From: Planctomycetaceae bacterium
GTDB lineage: Bacteria; Planctomycetota; Planctomycetia; Planctomycetales; Planctomycetaceae
DNA length: 45,136 nt
Assembly: GCA_016795145.1 (NCBI GenBank)
Contig: JAEUII010000343.1
Coordinates: 1-45,136, forward strand
Direction: 5' to 3'
A program made the position numbers and the translations under genes. This document shows, in pieces, positions 32,756-41,742 of the stretch (the stretch's first letter is position 1; each line of letters begins with the position of its first letter). The notes under the pieces were generated by a model. The model was not told the DNA's origin. It worked only from the letters and a program-made list of their open reading frames with translations, and ran no database searches.

Positions 32756-33084
32756 ATTAGACGTTCGTCAAACCAGGATCTTTGGGATGAACCGTCATTC
32801 CGCTTCATAGCGCTAACGAAGCACTGAATCTCGCTGTTTCGACACGGCCTGCTGTCGTGTCGCGTGAACTTTTGGTCCATCTGAGATCAGTTCAGAGAAC
32901 ATCAGACCAAGGGTAAAGAAAACCCTGCCTTGAACGCTGTTCTCGGTCGCCAGTGAATCAACTGCGAGCGACCATGAGATTTGGTGACATCCTGTGCCGC
33001 CATGCTGGCAGAATCTACCACGGGGAGAATTACTCCTTTGTGACGAAATTCGCACATCGGGCGTGAGCATGAGCCAGGCTGCAG
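32756..33084. other. Intergenic gap
   Basis: 329 bp. A few short dyads (for example GACACGGCCTGCTGTCGTGTC near 32840) are visible. I found no gene, terminator with a T-tract or known repeat. Confidence 0.45.
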
Positions 33085-36000
33085 ATGCTGACGGTGGTAG
33101 TCCTCAGCGTATTCGCCTGCAGTGGAATCTCCCCGATGTTGTCAACGATTCTTGAATGGTATGTGGATATCGCAGCGGCGGTCGTACTGACGGTGGCTGG
33201 CTTCTGGCTGGTCGATATGCTCGCCATGCGCCGGGTCTTTGCCTTTCGAACGCGCTTTCTCCTGTCTTCGCTGGCGTTTGCTGTCGTAGCAACCGGTTCA
33301 TTGCTGTCGATCCAGCATGGCGAGGCGACAAAGGACGAACTTCGCACGGGCATTAGTGCTCTGACGTCGACGTACGCTGGTGAAATGCGAGAACATTACC
33401 ACGCAAAGATCAGCATGGAGACTCCTGAAGACGATGCTGATTATCTGCACCTTCTCGAAAAACAGCGATCCTTTCAGATTCTGAATAAGTCAGTGCACGA
33501 TGTTTACACCATGCGGAAGTCAGCTGACGGATCCATCCATCTGATCGTTGATGCCGAAACGGACTACGACCACGATGGACGGATTAACGGTGAACGCGAA
33601 CAGCGAACAGCGATTGGTGAACTGTATGACGAAATCACAGCTGCAATGGAAATGGCATTTTCCGGGGTAGAGTGCTTCGATGAGGAGCCTTACGCAGACA
33701 GATGGGGTACATGGGTCAGCGCGTTTGCGCCGATCTACAGCAATGATGGTCGTATCGATGGCATTCTGGGTGTCGATTTCTCGGCCGACGAATGGTTGTC
33801 CAAAGTCGTGGCAGCACGAGTCTGGGTCCTCGGGTTCACACTGGCGATTGTGGGGTCCCTGCTTGTCGGTTGCTTTGTCGTCGCTCGTCTGAACGCTGAA
33901 CTTAACGAGCGTGCTCGACTGACGACAGAACTGCACGAACAGCAACGTTCACTGGAAGAGAAGAACCGGGAGCTCGATGCTGCCAAGTCAGCAGCTGAAC
34001 GTGCAAACCGGGTGAAATCAGAGTTTCTGGCCAACATGAGCCATGAGATTCGAACTCCGATGAACGGGATCCTGGGACTTTCCAAACTGCTGCTCGACAC
34101 GCCGGTCAACGCGGAACAGCGTAGAAACCTGGAACTGGTTGTTTCATCCGGCGAAGCACTTCTTACGGTCCTGAATGACATTCTGGACTTCTCGAAGATT
34201 GAAGCCAACATGCTTCACTTCGACCCTTGTGCCTTCGAACCTCGCGAAGTTGTAGGTAACGCGATGAAGCTCCTGGGGCTTCGTGCGGAACAGCGAGGGA
34301 TCGAACTGACCTGCCGCATTCTTCCGGACGTGCCTCATGTGCTTGTCGGAGACGCTGGCCGCATTCGGCAGATTCTGGTGAACCTTGTTGGCAATGCCAT
34401 CAAGTTCACTCATGATGGCGAAGTCGCAGTGACGGTTTCGAAAGTTGCAACCCGCGATCATGCTGTGGACATTCTGTTCTCAGTGCGAGACACCGGCATC
34501 GGCATTCCAAAAGACCGACAGGGATCCGTGTTCGAAGCGTTTGTGCAGGCCGATGGCAGCACAACTCGACACTATGGCGGCACTGGTCTGGGCCTCACCA
34601 TCTGCCGTCGACTGGCTTTGCTGATGGGCGGCAACATCGGGCTTGAGAGCGAACCCGGCGTCGGCAGCACGTTCTTCTTTACTGTGCCCTGTGAAATCAG
34701 TGAGGACATTGAAGGCTCACATCCTGCCGCGCTGTCGTCAACGATTCCGGGCCAGCGAGTTTTGATCGTCGACGACAACTCCACAAACAGACTGATTCTG
34801 GAAGAGATTCTGCACTCGTGGAACATCAAGGCAGTCAGTGTCCAGCACGGTTCTGAAGTGCGAGCTGTCGTGGAGCAGGCTGCGGCTGCCGGTCGTCCGT
34901 TCAACATGATGCTGCTGGACCTGCACATGCCCGACATGGACGGATTCGGTGTTGCGAAGATGGTGGAACGGCTTCCCGGCGGCGGTGATATCGACATCAT
35001 CATGCTCAGCTCTTCAGAAGCCGCTCACCACCGCGCTCAGCTTCAGGAAACGCGCATTGCGGCCTTCCTCACAAAGCCTGTGATGCAGTCCGAACTCCTT
35101 GAAACCATTCTGACGCTGAACGCTGCCCCTGAAGACTCAAACACTCCTGCTCCTGTGGTTGTTGAAACGATCGACAACACAGAGATCAAGGTAATCCCTC
35201 GTGTTCTGGTCGTCGAAGACAACTTTGTGAATCAGCAGCTGATGCTGCGAGTGCTGACGAAAGACGGTTACGAAGTTCTGCTCGCCGGCGACGGAAACCA
35301 GGCCGTACAGACTCTGGTGTCCGAAAAGGTCGATGCGATTCTGATGGACTGTCAGATGCCAGTCGTCGACGGCTACGAAGCCACCAGAATGCTGCGACAG
35401 GCGGGATGTGTCTCACGTGTTGGCGAACGCATTCCAATCATCGCACTGACTGCAAATGCTCTCGCAGGTGACAGAGAACGATGTCTGGAAGTCGGCATGG
35501 ACGACTTCGTCACCAAGCCAATCCAGTTCTCTGCTCTGTACGAAACTCTGCGTCAGTACATCAAACTTCCGAAGCCTGGACAGACGGCTGACGACGCAAC
35601 ATCGCACTTCGACCATCACGACGATGAAGACTCATCCGACACCGTCACCTCGAAAAAGGAAGACGCGCAGAATCTGGAGATCCGACAGAAGGACGATCCA
35701 GCACGAGCTTCTGCCGAAGTGACGCCGAAGGCACTAGTGATCAGCCGATGGGAGAAAGAAGAATTTTCGTCGATCGATGTGCTCGATGAGGCGGATCTGA
35801 TGGATCGCATCGGTGGAGATATCTCACTGGTCGAGTTGCTTGCCGAAGCCTTCCGTGGTGACGTGGGACAGTACCTGACATCACTACAATCCGCGATCGA
35901 TACCTGGGACTACCCGACGGCACGACGAGCCGCCCATACGATCAAAGGAAGTGCGGGCAACCTCGGCGGCAAGCGGCTGGCGGCCATCGCAAAGACGGTC

Positions 36001-36126
36001 GAACATCAGGCCGCCAACTCCTGCCGCGACGATCTCGACACTGCGGTTCCGCAACTGCAAAAGGAGATCCACTTGCTGCTTGACCAGATTGACCGCATGG
36101 TTCAGACAGCGGGCAGCGTAGCGTAG
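33085..36126 (+). CDS. Hybrid sensor histidine kinase with two receiver domains and HPt
   Basis: 1013 residues. Two N-terminal spans (~29-47 and 57-76) and a third at ~248-268 flank a cache-like sensor domain (~77-247; VDAETDYDHDGRINGEREQR, WVSAFAPIYSNDGRIDGILG). A coiled coil leads to HisKA with phospho-acceptor His320 (NMSHEIRTPMNG). The ATPase follows: NLVGNAIKFT, DTGIGIP, GGTGLGLTI. Receiver 1 has phospho-Asp612 (LLDLHMPDMDG) and receiver 2 has Asp755 (LMDCQMPVVDG). The HPt domain has His951 (AAHTIKGSAGNLG). This is a complete four-step phosphorelay in one protein, of the BarA/ArcB type, with no response regulator adjacent. The precise start is uncertain; an ATG at 33139 is also possible. 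Confidence 0.9.
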   Translation: MLTVVVLSVFACSGISPMLSTILEWYVDIAAAVVLTVAGFWLVDMLAMRRVFAFRTRFLLSSLAFAVVATGSLLSIQHGEATKDELRTGISALTSTYAGEMREHYHAKISMETPEDDADYLHLLEKQRSFQILNKSVHDVYTMRKSADGSIHLIVDAETDYDHDGRINGEREQRTAIGELYDEITAAMEMAFSGVECFDEEPYADRWGTWVSAFAPIYSNDGRIDGILGVDFSADEWLSKVVAARVWVLGFTLAIVGSLLVGCFVVARLNAELNERARLTTELHEQQRSLEEKNRELDAAKSAAERANRVKSEFLANMSHEIRTPMNGILGLSKLLLDTPVNAEQRRNLELVVSSGEALLTVLNDILDFSKIEANMLHFDPCAFEPREVVGNAMKLLGLRAEQRGIELTCRILPDVPHVLVGDAGRIRQILVNLVGNAIKFTHDGEVAVTVSKVATRDHAVDILFSVRDTGIGIPKDRQGSVFEAFVQADGSTTRHYGGTGLGLTICRRLALLMGGNIGLESEPGVGSTFFFTVPCEISEDIEGSHPAALSSTIPGQRVLIVDDNSTNRLILEEILHSWNIKAVSVQHGSEVRAVVEQAAAAGRPFNMMLLDLHMPDMDGFGVAKMVERLPGGGDIDIIMLSSSEAAHHRAQLQETRIAAFLTKPVMQSELLETILTLNAAPEDSNTPAPVVVETIDNTEIKVIPRVLVVEDNFVNQQLMLRVLTKDGYEVLLAGDGNQAVQTLVSEKVDAILMDCQMPVVDGYEATRMLRQAGCVSRVGERIPIIALTANALAGDRERCLEVGMDDFVTKPIQFSALYETLRQYIKLPKPGQTADDATSHFDHHDDEDSSDTVTSKKEDAQNLEIRQKDDPARASAEVTPKALVISRWEKEEFSSIDVLDEADLMDRIGGDISLVELLAEAFRGDVGQYLTSLQSAIDTWDYPTARRAAHTIKGSAGNLGGKRLAAIAKTVEHQAANSCRDDLDTAVPQLQKEIHLLLDQIDRMVQTAGSVA

Positions 36127-36130
36127 CGTA
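36116..36130 (+). repeat. GCGTA pentanucleotide run across the histidine kinase stop codon
   Basis: Three perfect GCGTA units cover the last codons and the TAG of the histidine kinase gene. A change of unit number would shift the stop codon and extend or shorten the tail. Confidence 0.6.
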
Positions 36131-36490
36131 GCGTAGTGTTTTTCAAAGCGTCATTTTGGGTCGCGGACTTTGCGAAAGGTGCTGCGTCTCGGGGATCTTT
36201 AGCAAGATCCACTACCTCGTTGGGTTCCAGCAAGTGCCTTCGCGGGTTTTCGTCGTCCGCCCCGCGTCCAGACGACCAACACAACGTCGCACACTGTGGA
36301 AAAACAGCCAGTTCTAAAGTCGAATTGACTTAATTTGCCCGTTCGGGCTACAAGAACCGGTATTCAGCGGCTGGAAGCCGCTTGCGCACACTTATTGCCG
36401 CAGGTTTGCGGAAGAATGTTGTTGGATGTCCGGTTCTCGGACACTTCAACTCGTTCGACCAAACCGGCGATTGATCGATGGAGCGATGCA
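36131..36490. other. Intergenic gap with hairpin and possible promoter
   Basis: 360 bp. GGATCTT-TAGC-AAGATCC (36197-36214) is a 7-bp hairpin. A promoter-like pair at 36325-36354 is annotated separately. No gene seen; the upstream frame extension of the TPR gene lacks a start signal. Confidence 0.5.
36325..36354 (+). promoter_or_regulatory. Possible promoter of the TPR-vWA gene pair
   Basis: TTGACT (36325-36330) and TACAAG (36349-36354) with an 18-bp spacer. The -10 element is weak (4 of 6). It would leave a leader of ~130 nt. Confidence 0.3.
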
Positions 36491-37891
36491 ATGCGGAAGA
36501 TGACGATTGTCGGACTGGCTGCTGTCCTGATGGCCGGCTGTGGTGGCTCGGAGAACAAGCCCGCTGGCGAAGCGCCGTCCGGCGTTCCTCTCGCGATCGG
36601 TCCTGCAAAGCAGGCCACACCAGAAACTCAGCCAGCCAAATCCAGCAAGATCGAGGATTTTGCTCCTGCGGTCCGACAGCTTTTGCAGAAGGCGAATGCT
36701 GCTGTCGTCGCTGGGCGATATCCGACGGCGATTGAAGCGATGAGTCAGGCGATCGGCATCACTCCGGAAGATGCTCGTCTGTTTCGAATTCGAGCCGACA
36801 TTTACTCGCTCCAAAAGGAAAATGCGAACGCTCGCGCTGACTTCAGCACGGCCATTCGTCTCGCGCCGGAAGACGCGAATCTCTACAACTATCGTGGTTA
36901 TTTCCTGATGTCGATGGGACTCGGCAAGGAAGCCATGGAAGACTTCAACAAGGCAATTTCGCTGGATGCAAAGAACTCGGCAGCGCTGAATAATCGTGGG
37001 CTGATGAAGCTGGCCGGCGAAGATTTCGCCGCGGCAGAAGCAGATTTCTCCAAAGCGATTGAGGCGGACCGCAAGTTTGCAGACGCCTGGAACAATCGTG
37101 GATTTGTCCGCATGAAGCAGAAGCAGCTTGATTCTGCGATGAGCGACATTCAAATGGCTGTTCAGCTCAACGATAAGTACGTAACTGCCTGGAACAACTG
37201 CGGCCTGATCGCACTGGAGCAGCAGAAGTACGAAGACGCGGTGAAGGCGTTTGCCAGAGCAGTTGAACTGGATCCCATGGATGCTCGCTGGCTGAATCAC
37301 CGACGAGCAGCGCTCATCAAAATGAATCGCTTCACGGAAGCTCAGGCCGATGCAAGCCGAATCGACTGGCTGGCAGGGCTTGCAGCACTGACCGAAGAAG
37401 CGGGCCGCAATGCCCGAAATCCAAAGGTCTGGCTGAACCGCGGCAACCACCTGATGAATGGTAAGGAATACGGAGCAGCCATTCAGGATTACACTCGAGC
37501 ACTCGTGGTGAATCCAGGCAATGCAGACGCTCTGGCAGCACGAGCAAAAGCGTGGATCGGCACGGGCGATTATCAGAAGGCGATGCTGGATTGTGATGAA
37601 TCGATCGTTGTGCGACCAAGTCCCGAGGCGTATTCTACTCGCGGTGATATCTGGATGAAGCTGGAGAATCTCGACCAGGCAATCTCGGATTTCGAAGCCG
37701 CGAAGAGATTCGACGAACAGGTAGCCGTCGCCTACGAAACTCGTGCTGGAAAGCGCAAAGAGGCCGGCGAAACAGAAGCGGCCGATGCCGACATCGCGCG
37801 AGCAAAAGAAATTCGCACTGCACTGGAAGATAAACCAAAGGAAGAGAAGCCGGCGAACGTAGCTGAAGGATTTGATCCGACCAAAGGCTAA
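36491..37891 (+). CDS. TPR-repeat lipoprotein
   Basis: The start is ATG 36491, with GGAG 7 nt upstream. It opens a lipoprotein signal with lipobox LMAGC (Cys17). 466 residues. After a Pro/Ala linker come ~10 tandem TPR units, many with the x-N-R-G consensus (DANLYNYRGYFLMSMGLGKE, SAALNNRGLMKLAGEDFAAA, ADAWNNRGFVRMKQKQLDSA and so on). The TPR array is a protein-docking scaffold held on the membrane outside the cytoplasm. The tail is Lys/Glu-rich. It lies 2 nt before the vWA-protein gene, so the two are co-translated and probably interact. No catalytic motif is seen. Confidence 0.85.
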   Translation: MRKMTIVGLAAVLMAGCGGSENKPAGEAPSGVPLAIGPAKQATPETQPAKSSKIEDFAPAVRQLLQKANAAVVAGRYPTAIEAMSQAIGITPEDARLFRIRADIYSLQKENANARADFSTAIRLAPEDANLYNYRGYFLMSMGLGKEAMEDFNKAISLDAKNSAALNNRGLMKLAGEDFAAAEADFSKAIEADRKFADAWNNRGFVRMKQKQLDSAMSDIQMAVQLNDKYVTAWNNCGLIALEQQKYEDAVKAFARAVELDPMDARWLNHRRAALIKMNRFTEAQADASRIDWLAGLAALTEEAGRNARNPKVWLNRGNHLMNGKEYGAAIQDYTRALVVNPGNADALAARAKAWIGTGDYQKAMLDCDESIVVRPSPEAYSTRGDIWMKLENLDQAISDFEAAKRFDEQVAVAYETRAGKRKEAGETEAADADIARAKEIRTALEDKPKEEKPANVAEGFDPTKG

Positions 37892-37893
37892 GC

Positions 37894-38964
37894 ATGTCCG
37901 TAACATTTCAGGAACAGCGTCTTTCCTGGCGTAGCTTCGCTGCGGGAAGCGCTGTTTCTTTGTTTGTGCACGGCATGTTGTTTCTGGCGATGACCTTTGC
38001 GATTCGCGGTTGCCAGAAAGCCAGCAGCGGCCAGCCCGGCGGTGAAACTTTCCGCGAAGTAGGTCTGTTCATCGTTGATGGAGCAGAATACGGCGAAGCG
38101 GAATCCGGCATGCAAAACGGTGCCGGTGCTGATGAAGAAACTCGCGACGTTCCATCGGCCTCAGAGACCACAGTCGCTGAGCCCTCAGAAAATCCAACCA
38201 ACACGCCTTCTCCCGACCGTTCGGCCGTTCCGACGGATGCTCCTGACGTCGGCAATCTTCTGGGATCAGCAACGGCTTCCGAGAACGGCGACAGTCAACA
38301 GGAAGTTCCGCGACTGATCGGCCCGGGGCTTCAGGCCGGAAGTTCCTCCGGCGGCGCTTCTGGTGGGTCATCGGTCATTCAGCCGGCTGAGGCTGGTGGC
38401 GCAAAGAAGCTTGGCGGCGTTGGTGGCCCGGGCGAAACCACGTTCATGAACATCGTTGGTGTTGGGAAGTCATTCGTCTATGTGATCGACACCAGCAGCA
38501 GTATGGACGGCGGTCGCATTCGGATGGCGAAGACTCAGCTGAAGGCAAGCCTGCGACTGCTTCAGCCGAATCAGAAATTCGCTGTCCTGTTCTACAACGA
38601 GTACATCGAAAAGCTGAAACTGCGCAAGGTGGCCGAGCAGCCTATGTACTTTGCCAGTGACGTCAACAAGCAACTGGCTCTGCAGCAGATTGAAACAATC
38701 ACACCAGACCACGGAACAGACCATTTTCCGGCCTTGCAGGAAGCCCTCGCACTGAAACCGGATGTGATCTATTTTCTGACCGATGGTGAAGAGCCTTCAC
38801 TGTCGCCGGCAGAACTTCGGGACGTTCAGGCCCTCGCTGGTACGACTACGATCCATGTGATCAAGTTCGGTGATGGGCGAGTCACCACGACGACTACCAG
38901 CTGGCTCGAAAAACTGGCTCGTCAATGCAGCGGTGAGTTTCGTGAGCTTGAAGTCGGGCGATAA
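37894..38964 (+). CDS. Membrane-anchored von Willebrand factor A (vWA) protein
   Basis: 356 residues, ATG 37894, two bases after the TPR lipoprotein stop. One N-terminal span (~16-37; FAAGSAVSLFVHGMLFLAMT) anchors it. Residues ~65-180 are Ser/Gly/Pro-rich linker. The vWA domain (~190-345) has the metal-ion-dependent adhesion site DTSSSMDGG (Asp199, Ser201, Ser203), then GTDHFPALQEAL and YFLTDGEEPS. Such domains bind protein ligands through Mg2+. The N-terminal span plus long linker recalls TonB-like topology, but no TonB C-terminal domain exists. Likely works with the TPR lipoprotein in an envelope complex. Confidence 0.85.
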   Translation: MSVTFQEQRLSWRSFAAGSAVSLFVHGMLFLAMTFAIRGCQKASSGQPGGETFREVGLFIVDGAEYGEAESGMQNGAGADEETRDVPSASETTVAEPSENPTNTPSPDRSAVPTDAPDVGNLLGSATASENGDSQQEVPRLIGPGLQAGSSSGGASGGSSVIQPAEAGGAKKLGGVGGPGETTFMNIVGVGKSFVYVIDTSSSMDGGRIRMAKTQLKASLRLLQPNQKFAVLFYNEYIEKLKLRKVAEQPMYFASDVNKQLALQQIETITPDHGTDHFPALQEALALKPDVIYFLTDGEEPSLSPAELRDVQALAGTTTIHVIKFGDGRVTTTTTSWLEKLARQCSGEFRELEVGR

Positions 38965-39001
38965 AACACTTCCGAAGCGCAGAAAACAAATCCCTCAAAA
39001 A

Positions 39002-39025
39002 ATCCCTTGCTGACGCAGCGGGTTG
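39002..39025 (+). repeat. Interspersed repeat CCCTTGCTGACGCAGCGGG, copy 2
   Basis: Same 24-bp core as 19188-19211, here between the vWA gene and the convergent monooxygenase gene. Confidence 0.8.
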
Positions 39026-39059
39026 TGATTAAGACAGTCAGCGAAGAAGCTTAGGACAG

Positions 39060-40517
39060 TCAGCGCAGCAGCCAGTGATCTGGTGTCGGTTTGCGAAGGC
39101 ACCAGCGGTACCACAGCGTCGAGGTGTACCAGTTGTTGGGGATCGTACCGTCTGCAGACTTATACCAGCTGCTGCAGCCAGCTCCCCAGGCACTTTTCTT
39201 CAGCTTACGTTGTGACAGCGCAACGAACTGCTCCACGGCGTCTTTTCGAACTTCGACTGTCTGAGTCCCCTTCGATGCCGATTCCTGCAGCAGATTCAGG
39301 ACGTGCTGTACCTGAGTTTCCACCATGTAAATGATGGAGTTGTGGCCAAGGTTTGTGTTCGGCCCATAAAGGAAGAACAGGTTTGGAAAGTTTGGTGTCG
39401 CAAGTCCGTAGTACGTGGATGGAAACTGACTCCATGCATCCCTGAGTGACACACCGTCTCCGTTGATAATATTCAGAGTGCTGACCAAAGGGTGTGTTTC
39501 AAAGCCCGTCCCGTAGATGATGCAGTCAACCTGCGTTTCACCGTTCTTCGTGACCAGACCATTCTGTGTCAGGCGTTCTATCGACGCTGTCTCGATCGTG
39601 ACGTTTGGCTGTTGAACTGTTTCCAGAAAATCACTCGACAGCAAAATACGTTTGCAGCCCGGGGGATAATTAGGCACAAGAACTGGCTGAAGGTCCTTTC
39701 GGATCTTTGAACGCATGTTCCGATCAAGCCACCAGCGGTAAATTGTGTGAGCGATGTATGTGTCCCAAAGAGCAATGATCCGGTATTCACAGTCCATGTA
39801 GATGTAACCGCGGTAGAGCGATTGCAGGACTGGAAACCGCTTCATCATTCGATGCCATCTGTCTGAATACCGCGGGTTCTTCAGCGGATGAATCCAGCTG
39901 GGATGACGCTGGTACAACGTGACGTGTTTTGCCTTGCGGACGACCTCCGGCAGAAACTGAATTGTGCTTGCACCATTCCCAACGACGGCGACCGTTTTTC
40001 CAGTCACGTCAGCATCGCCGGGCCAGCGAGCCGAATGCCAGGCCTTCCCCTGGTACAATTCAGCGCCTTCAAATCGAGGAGTGGCTGGGGTACTGAGCTG
40101 CCCAACGGCGCTGACCAGAAAACGGCATTGCCACGTCTGGCCACTGGAAGTTGTCACCGTCCAAAGCTTGGTCTGATTCGAAAAACGAGCTTCCGTGACC
40201 GTCTGCCCAAATGAAATGAATGGCCGGATACCAAGCTGATCCGAGACGTCTCGAAAGTACTGCAGGATTTCAGGCTGGCGAGCATACTTCTGACTCCAGT
40301 CATGCTTCGGCGCAAATGAGAACGAATACAGATAGGACGGAACATCACAGCCGGAATTGGGATAGTGATTCTCAAGCCATGTGCCGCCCACCTCCTGTGA
40401 TCGCTCCAGGATGGCAAATGATCTCTCACCCCGCTTCAACAACATGGCGGCCATGCAGATGCCACTCATGCCCGCGCCAACAATCAGATATTCTACTCGA
40501 TTCGATTCAGCAGCCAT
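39060..40517 (-). CDS. Flavin-containing monooxygenase, Baeyer-Villiger type
   Basis: 485 residues. FAD-binding LIVGAGMSGICMAAM is at ~11-25. The FMO/BVMO fingerprint YQGKAWHSARWPGD (~155-168) fits the pattern F/Y-x-G-x3-H-x3-W-P. NADPH-binding VAVVGNGASTIQFLPE follows at ~176-191. YGTGFETHPLV and LFFLYGPNTNLGHNSIIYMV are also typical. Class B flavoprotein monooxygenases insert oxygen into ketones (giving esters or lactones) or oxidise N/S heteroatoms, using NADPH and O2. The gene is divergent from an alpha/beta hydrolase gene 152 bp away, which would fit ketone-to-ester-to-acid breakdown. The substrate is not known. Confidence 0.85.
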   Translation of the reverse strand: MAAESNRVEYLIVGAGMSGICMAAMLLKRGERSFAILERSQEVGGTWLENHYPNSGCDVPSYLYSFSFAPKHDWSQKYARQPEILQYFRDVSDQLGIRPFISFGQTVTEARFSNQTKLWTVTTSSGQTWQCRFLVSAVGQLSTPATPRFEGAELYQGKAWHSARWPGDADVTGKTVAVVGNGASTIQFLPEVVRKAKHVTLYQRHPSWIHPLKNPRYSDRWHRMMKRFPVLQSLYRGYIYMDCEYRIIALWDTYIAHTIYRWWLDRNMRSKIRKDLQPVLVPNYPPGCKRILLSSDFLETVQQPNVTIETASIERLTQNGLVTKNGETQVDCIIYGTGFETHPLVSTLNIINGDGVSLRDAWSQFPSTYYGLATPNFPNLFFLYGPNTNLGHNSIIYMVETQVQHVLNLLQESASKGTQTVEVRKDAVEQFVALSQRKLKKSAWGAGCSSWYKSADGTIPNNWYTSTLWYRWCLRKPTPDHWLLR

Positions 40518-40669
40518 GGGTCAGCCTGGTTCAGTATCGATGATCGCAACCTGGTCGCAGAGGCCGTTGTCCCATTCATTCGTGCGGTCTGTTCTGGATA
40601 CATACGCCCTGTGTGACTTAGACTCCGTGAATCGTCTGGCGTCAAGCGGCCCGCAAAACTCTCATTCGA

Positions 40670-41641
40670 TTGTCAGTGAATCTCCTTGTGGCGAGAATTC
40701 CTTTTCAGTCACCTTCAGCATACTTCAGCAACCCGCTCAATGGCTGGGACGGAGGGACGCTGACGTGTGGGTACCGAACGCACACTGTTCGTTCGCGCGT
40801 GACACCGTCGCACAGGCCGATCATTTATGTTCACGGCATTATGGCAACCGTGGACTTCTGGCCTTTGACGTTGCCCCAACCGTTGCGAGATTATGGCGGA
40901 TGCTCGATCAGCCTGCCGAATCACTCAACACGCTTTCTGCCAGGGCCCTCGAAATCAGCGGGCAGTCAGGATCGTCCGGAACAGAAGCCGGCAATTGAAA
41001 ATGCCGTGACGCCGGAAGACTTCAGTCGACCCATCATTCAGCTGATTGATGAGGTTTACGGCGGCAGGCCGACTCGCCTGGTGGGATGGTCGACAGGTGG
41101 CTTCGCAGTGCTTCACGCTGCGGCCACACATCCGGAGAAAGTGGAGTCTGTTGTTTCGATCTGCGGATTTGCTCGTGGAGCATGGAATGGTGGGCTTGGA
41201 TTTCTGCAGGCCATGGCCCAGCGCCCGTGGTCTCGGTCCGTACTGATTCAGGCACTGCGGCTTGGTCTCCTTCGCCCTCAGGTGTTTGATACCTTCATGA
41301 TGCGGATGTGTGCTTCCAGGAAAGGGCCCGACGTGCGGCGACGAGCTGAAGCATGTGAGCTCAGCAGAGGAATGAGCACACACAATCTGAAGGCGCTGGC
41401 AGAAGCGATCGGACAGATTCGAAGCTTCGACATTACGCCTTCATTCTCATCCATCCGCTGTCCGGTGCGAATCATGGCAGGCGACAAAGATCCTGTGGTT
41501 CCGTATGAAGAGGCTCTGCATCTTGCGAAGAATCTCCCGCAGTCGGAACTGCAGACATTGAACTCCTGCGGCCACCTGTATTTTGCGGAAGCTCCGGATG
41601 AATCGAGCGAGTATTTGACCAGATGGTTGCCGGTAGATTGA
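40670..41641 (+). CDS. Alpha/beta hydrolase (esterase/lipase-like)
   Basis: 323 residues from a TTG at 40670; a GTG at 40676 is an equally likely start and neither has a clear Shine-Dalgarno. The fold signature is visible: oxyanion motif IIYVHGIMATVDFW, nucleophile Ser141 in VGWSTGGFAV, acid in MAGDKDPVVPYEEA, and His in NSCGHLYFAEAPDE. No signal peptide is convincing. Being divergent from the monooxygenase, it could hydrolyse the ester or lactone that enzyme makes; this is inference. A bidirectional terminator follows. Confidence 0.78.
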   Translation: MSVNLLVARIPFQSPSAYFSNPLNGWDGGTLTCGYRTHTVRSRVTPSHRPIIYVHGIMATVDFWPLTLPQPLRDYGGCSISLPNHSTRFLPGPSKSAGSQDRPEQKPAIENAVTPEDFSRPIIQLIDEVYGGRPTRLVGWSTGGFAVLHAAATHPEKVESVVSICGFARGAWNGGLGFLQAMAQRPWSRSVLIQALRLGLLRPQVFDTFMMRMCASRKGPDVRRRAEACELSRGMSTHNLKALAEAIGQIRSFDITPSFSSIRCPVRIMAGDKDPVVPYEEALHLAKNLPQSELQTLNSCGHLYFAEAPDESSEYLTRWLPVD

Positions 41642-41674
41642 CCAGCGTCGCGCTTCGCAGGGCAACTCAAAAAG

Positions 41675-41704
41675 AAAAGCCGGCCCATAAAGGACCGGCT
41701 TTTT
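41675..41704. terminator. Bidirectional rho-independent terminator
   Basis: AAAAGCCGGcCC (41675-41686) pairs with GGaCCGGCTTTT (41692-41703), with an A-run on one side and a T-run on the other. It serves the convergent hydrolase (plus) and Gly-rich protein (minus) genes. Confidence 0.85.
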
Positions 41705-41742
41705 GTGAGTTCTGGTTTTGCTCGGCAATGCCGAGTCACATT

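Noticed and set aside
36446..37906. 486-codon minus-strand frame opposite the TPR lipoprotein
   Set aside because: Shadow of the repetitive TPR codons; the plus strand has a lipobox, Shine-Dalgarno and clear TPR consensus.
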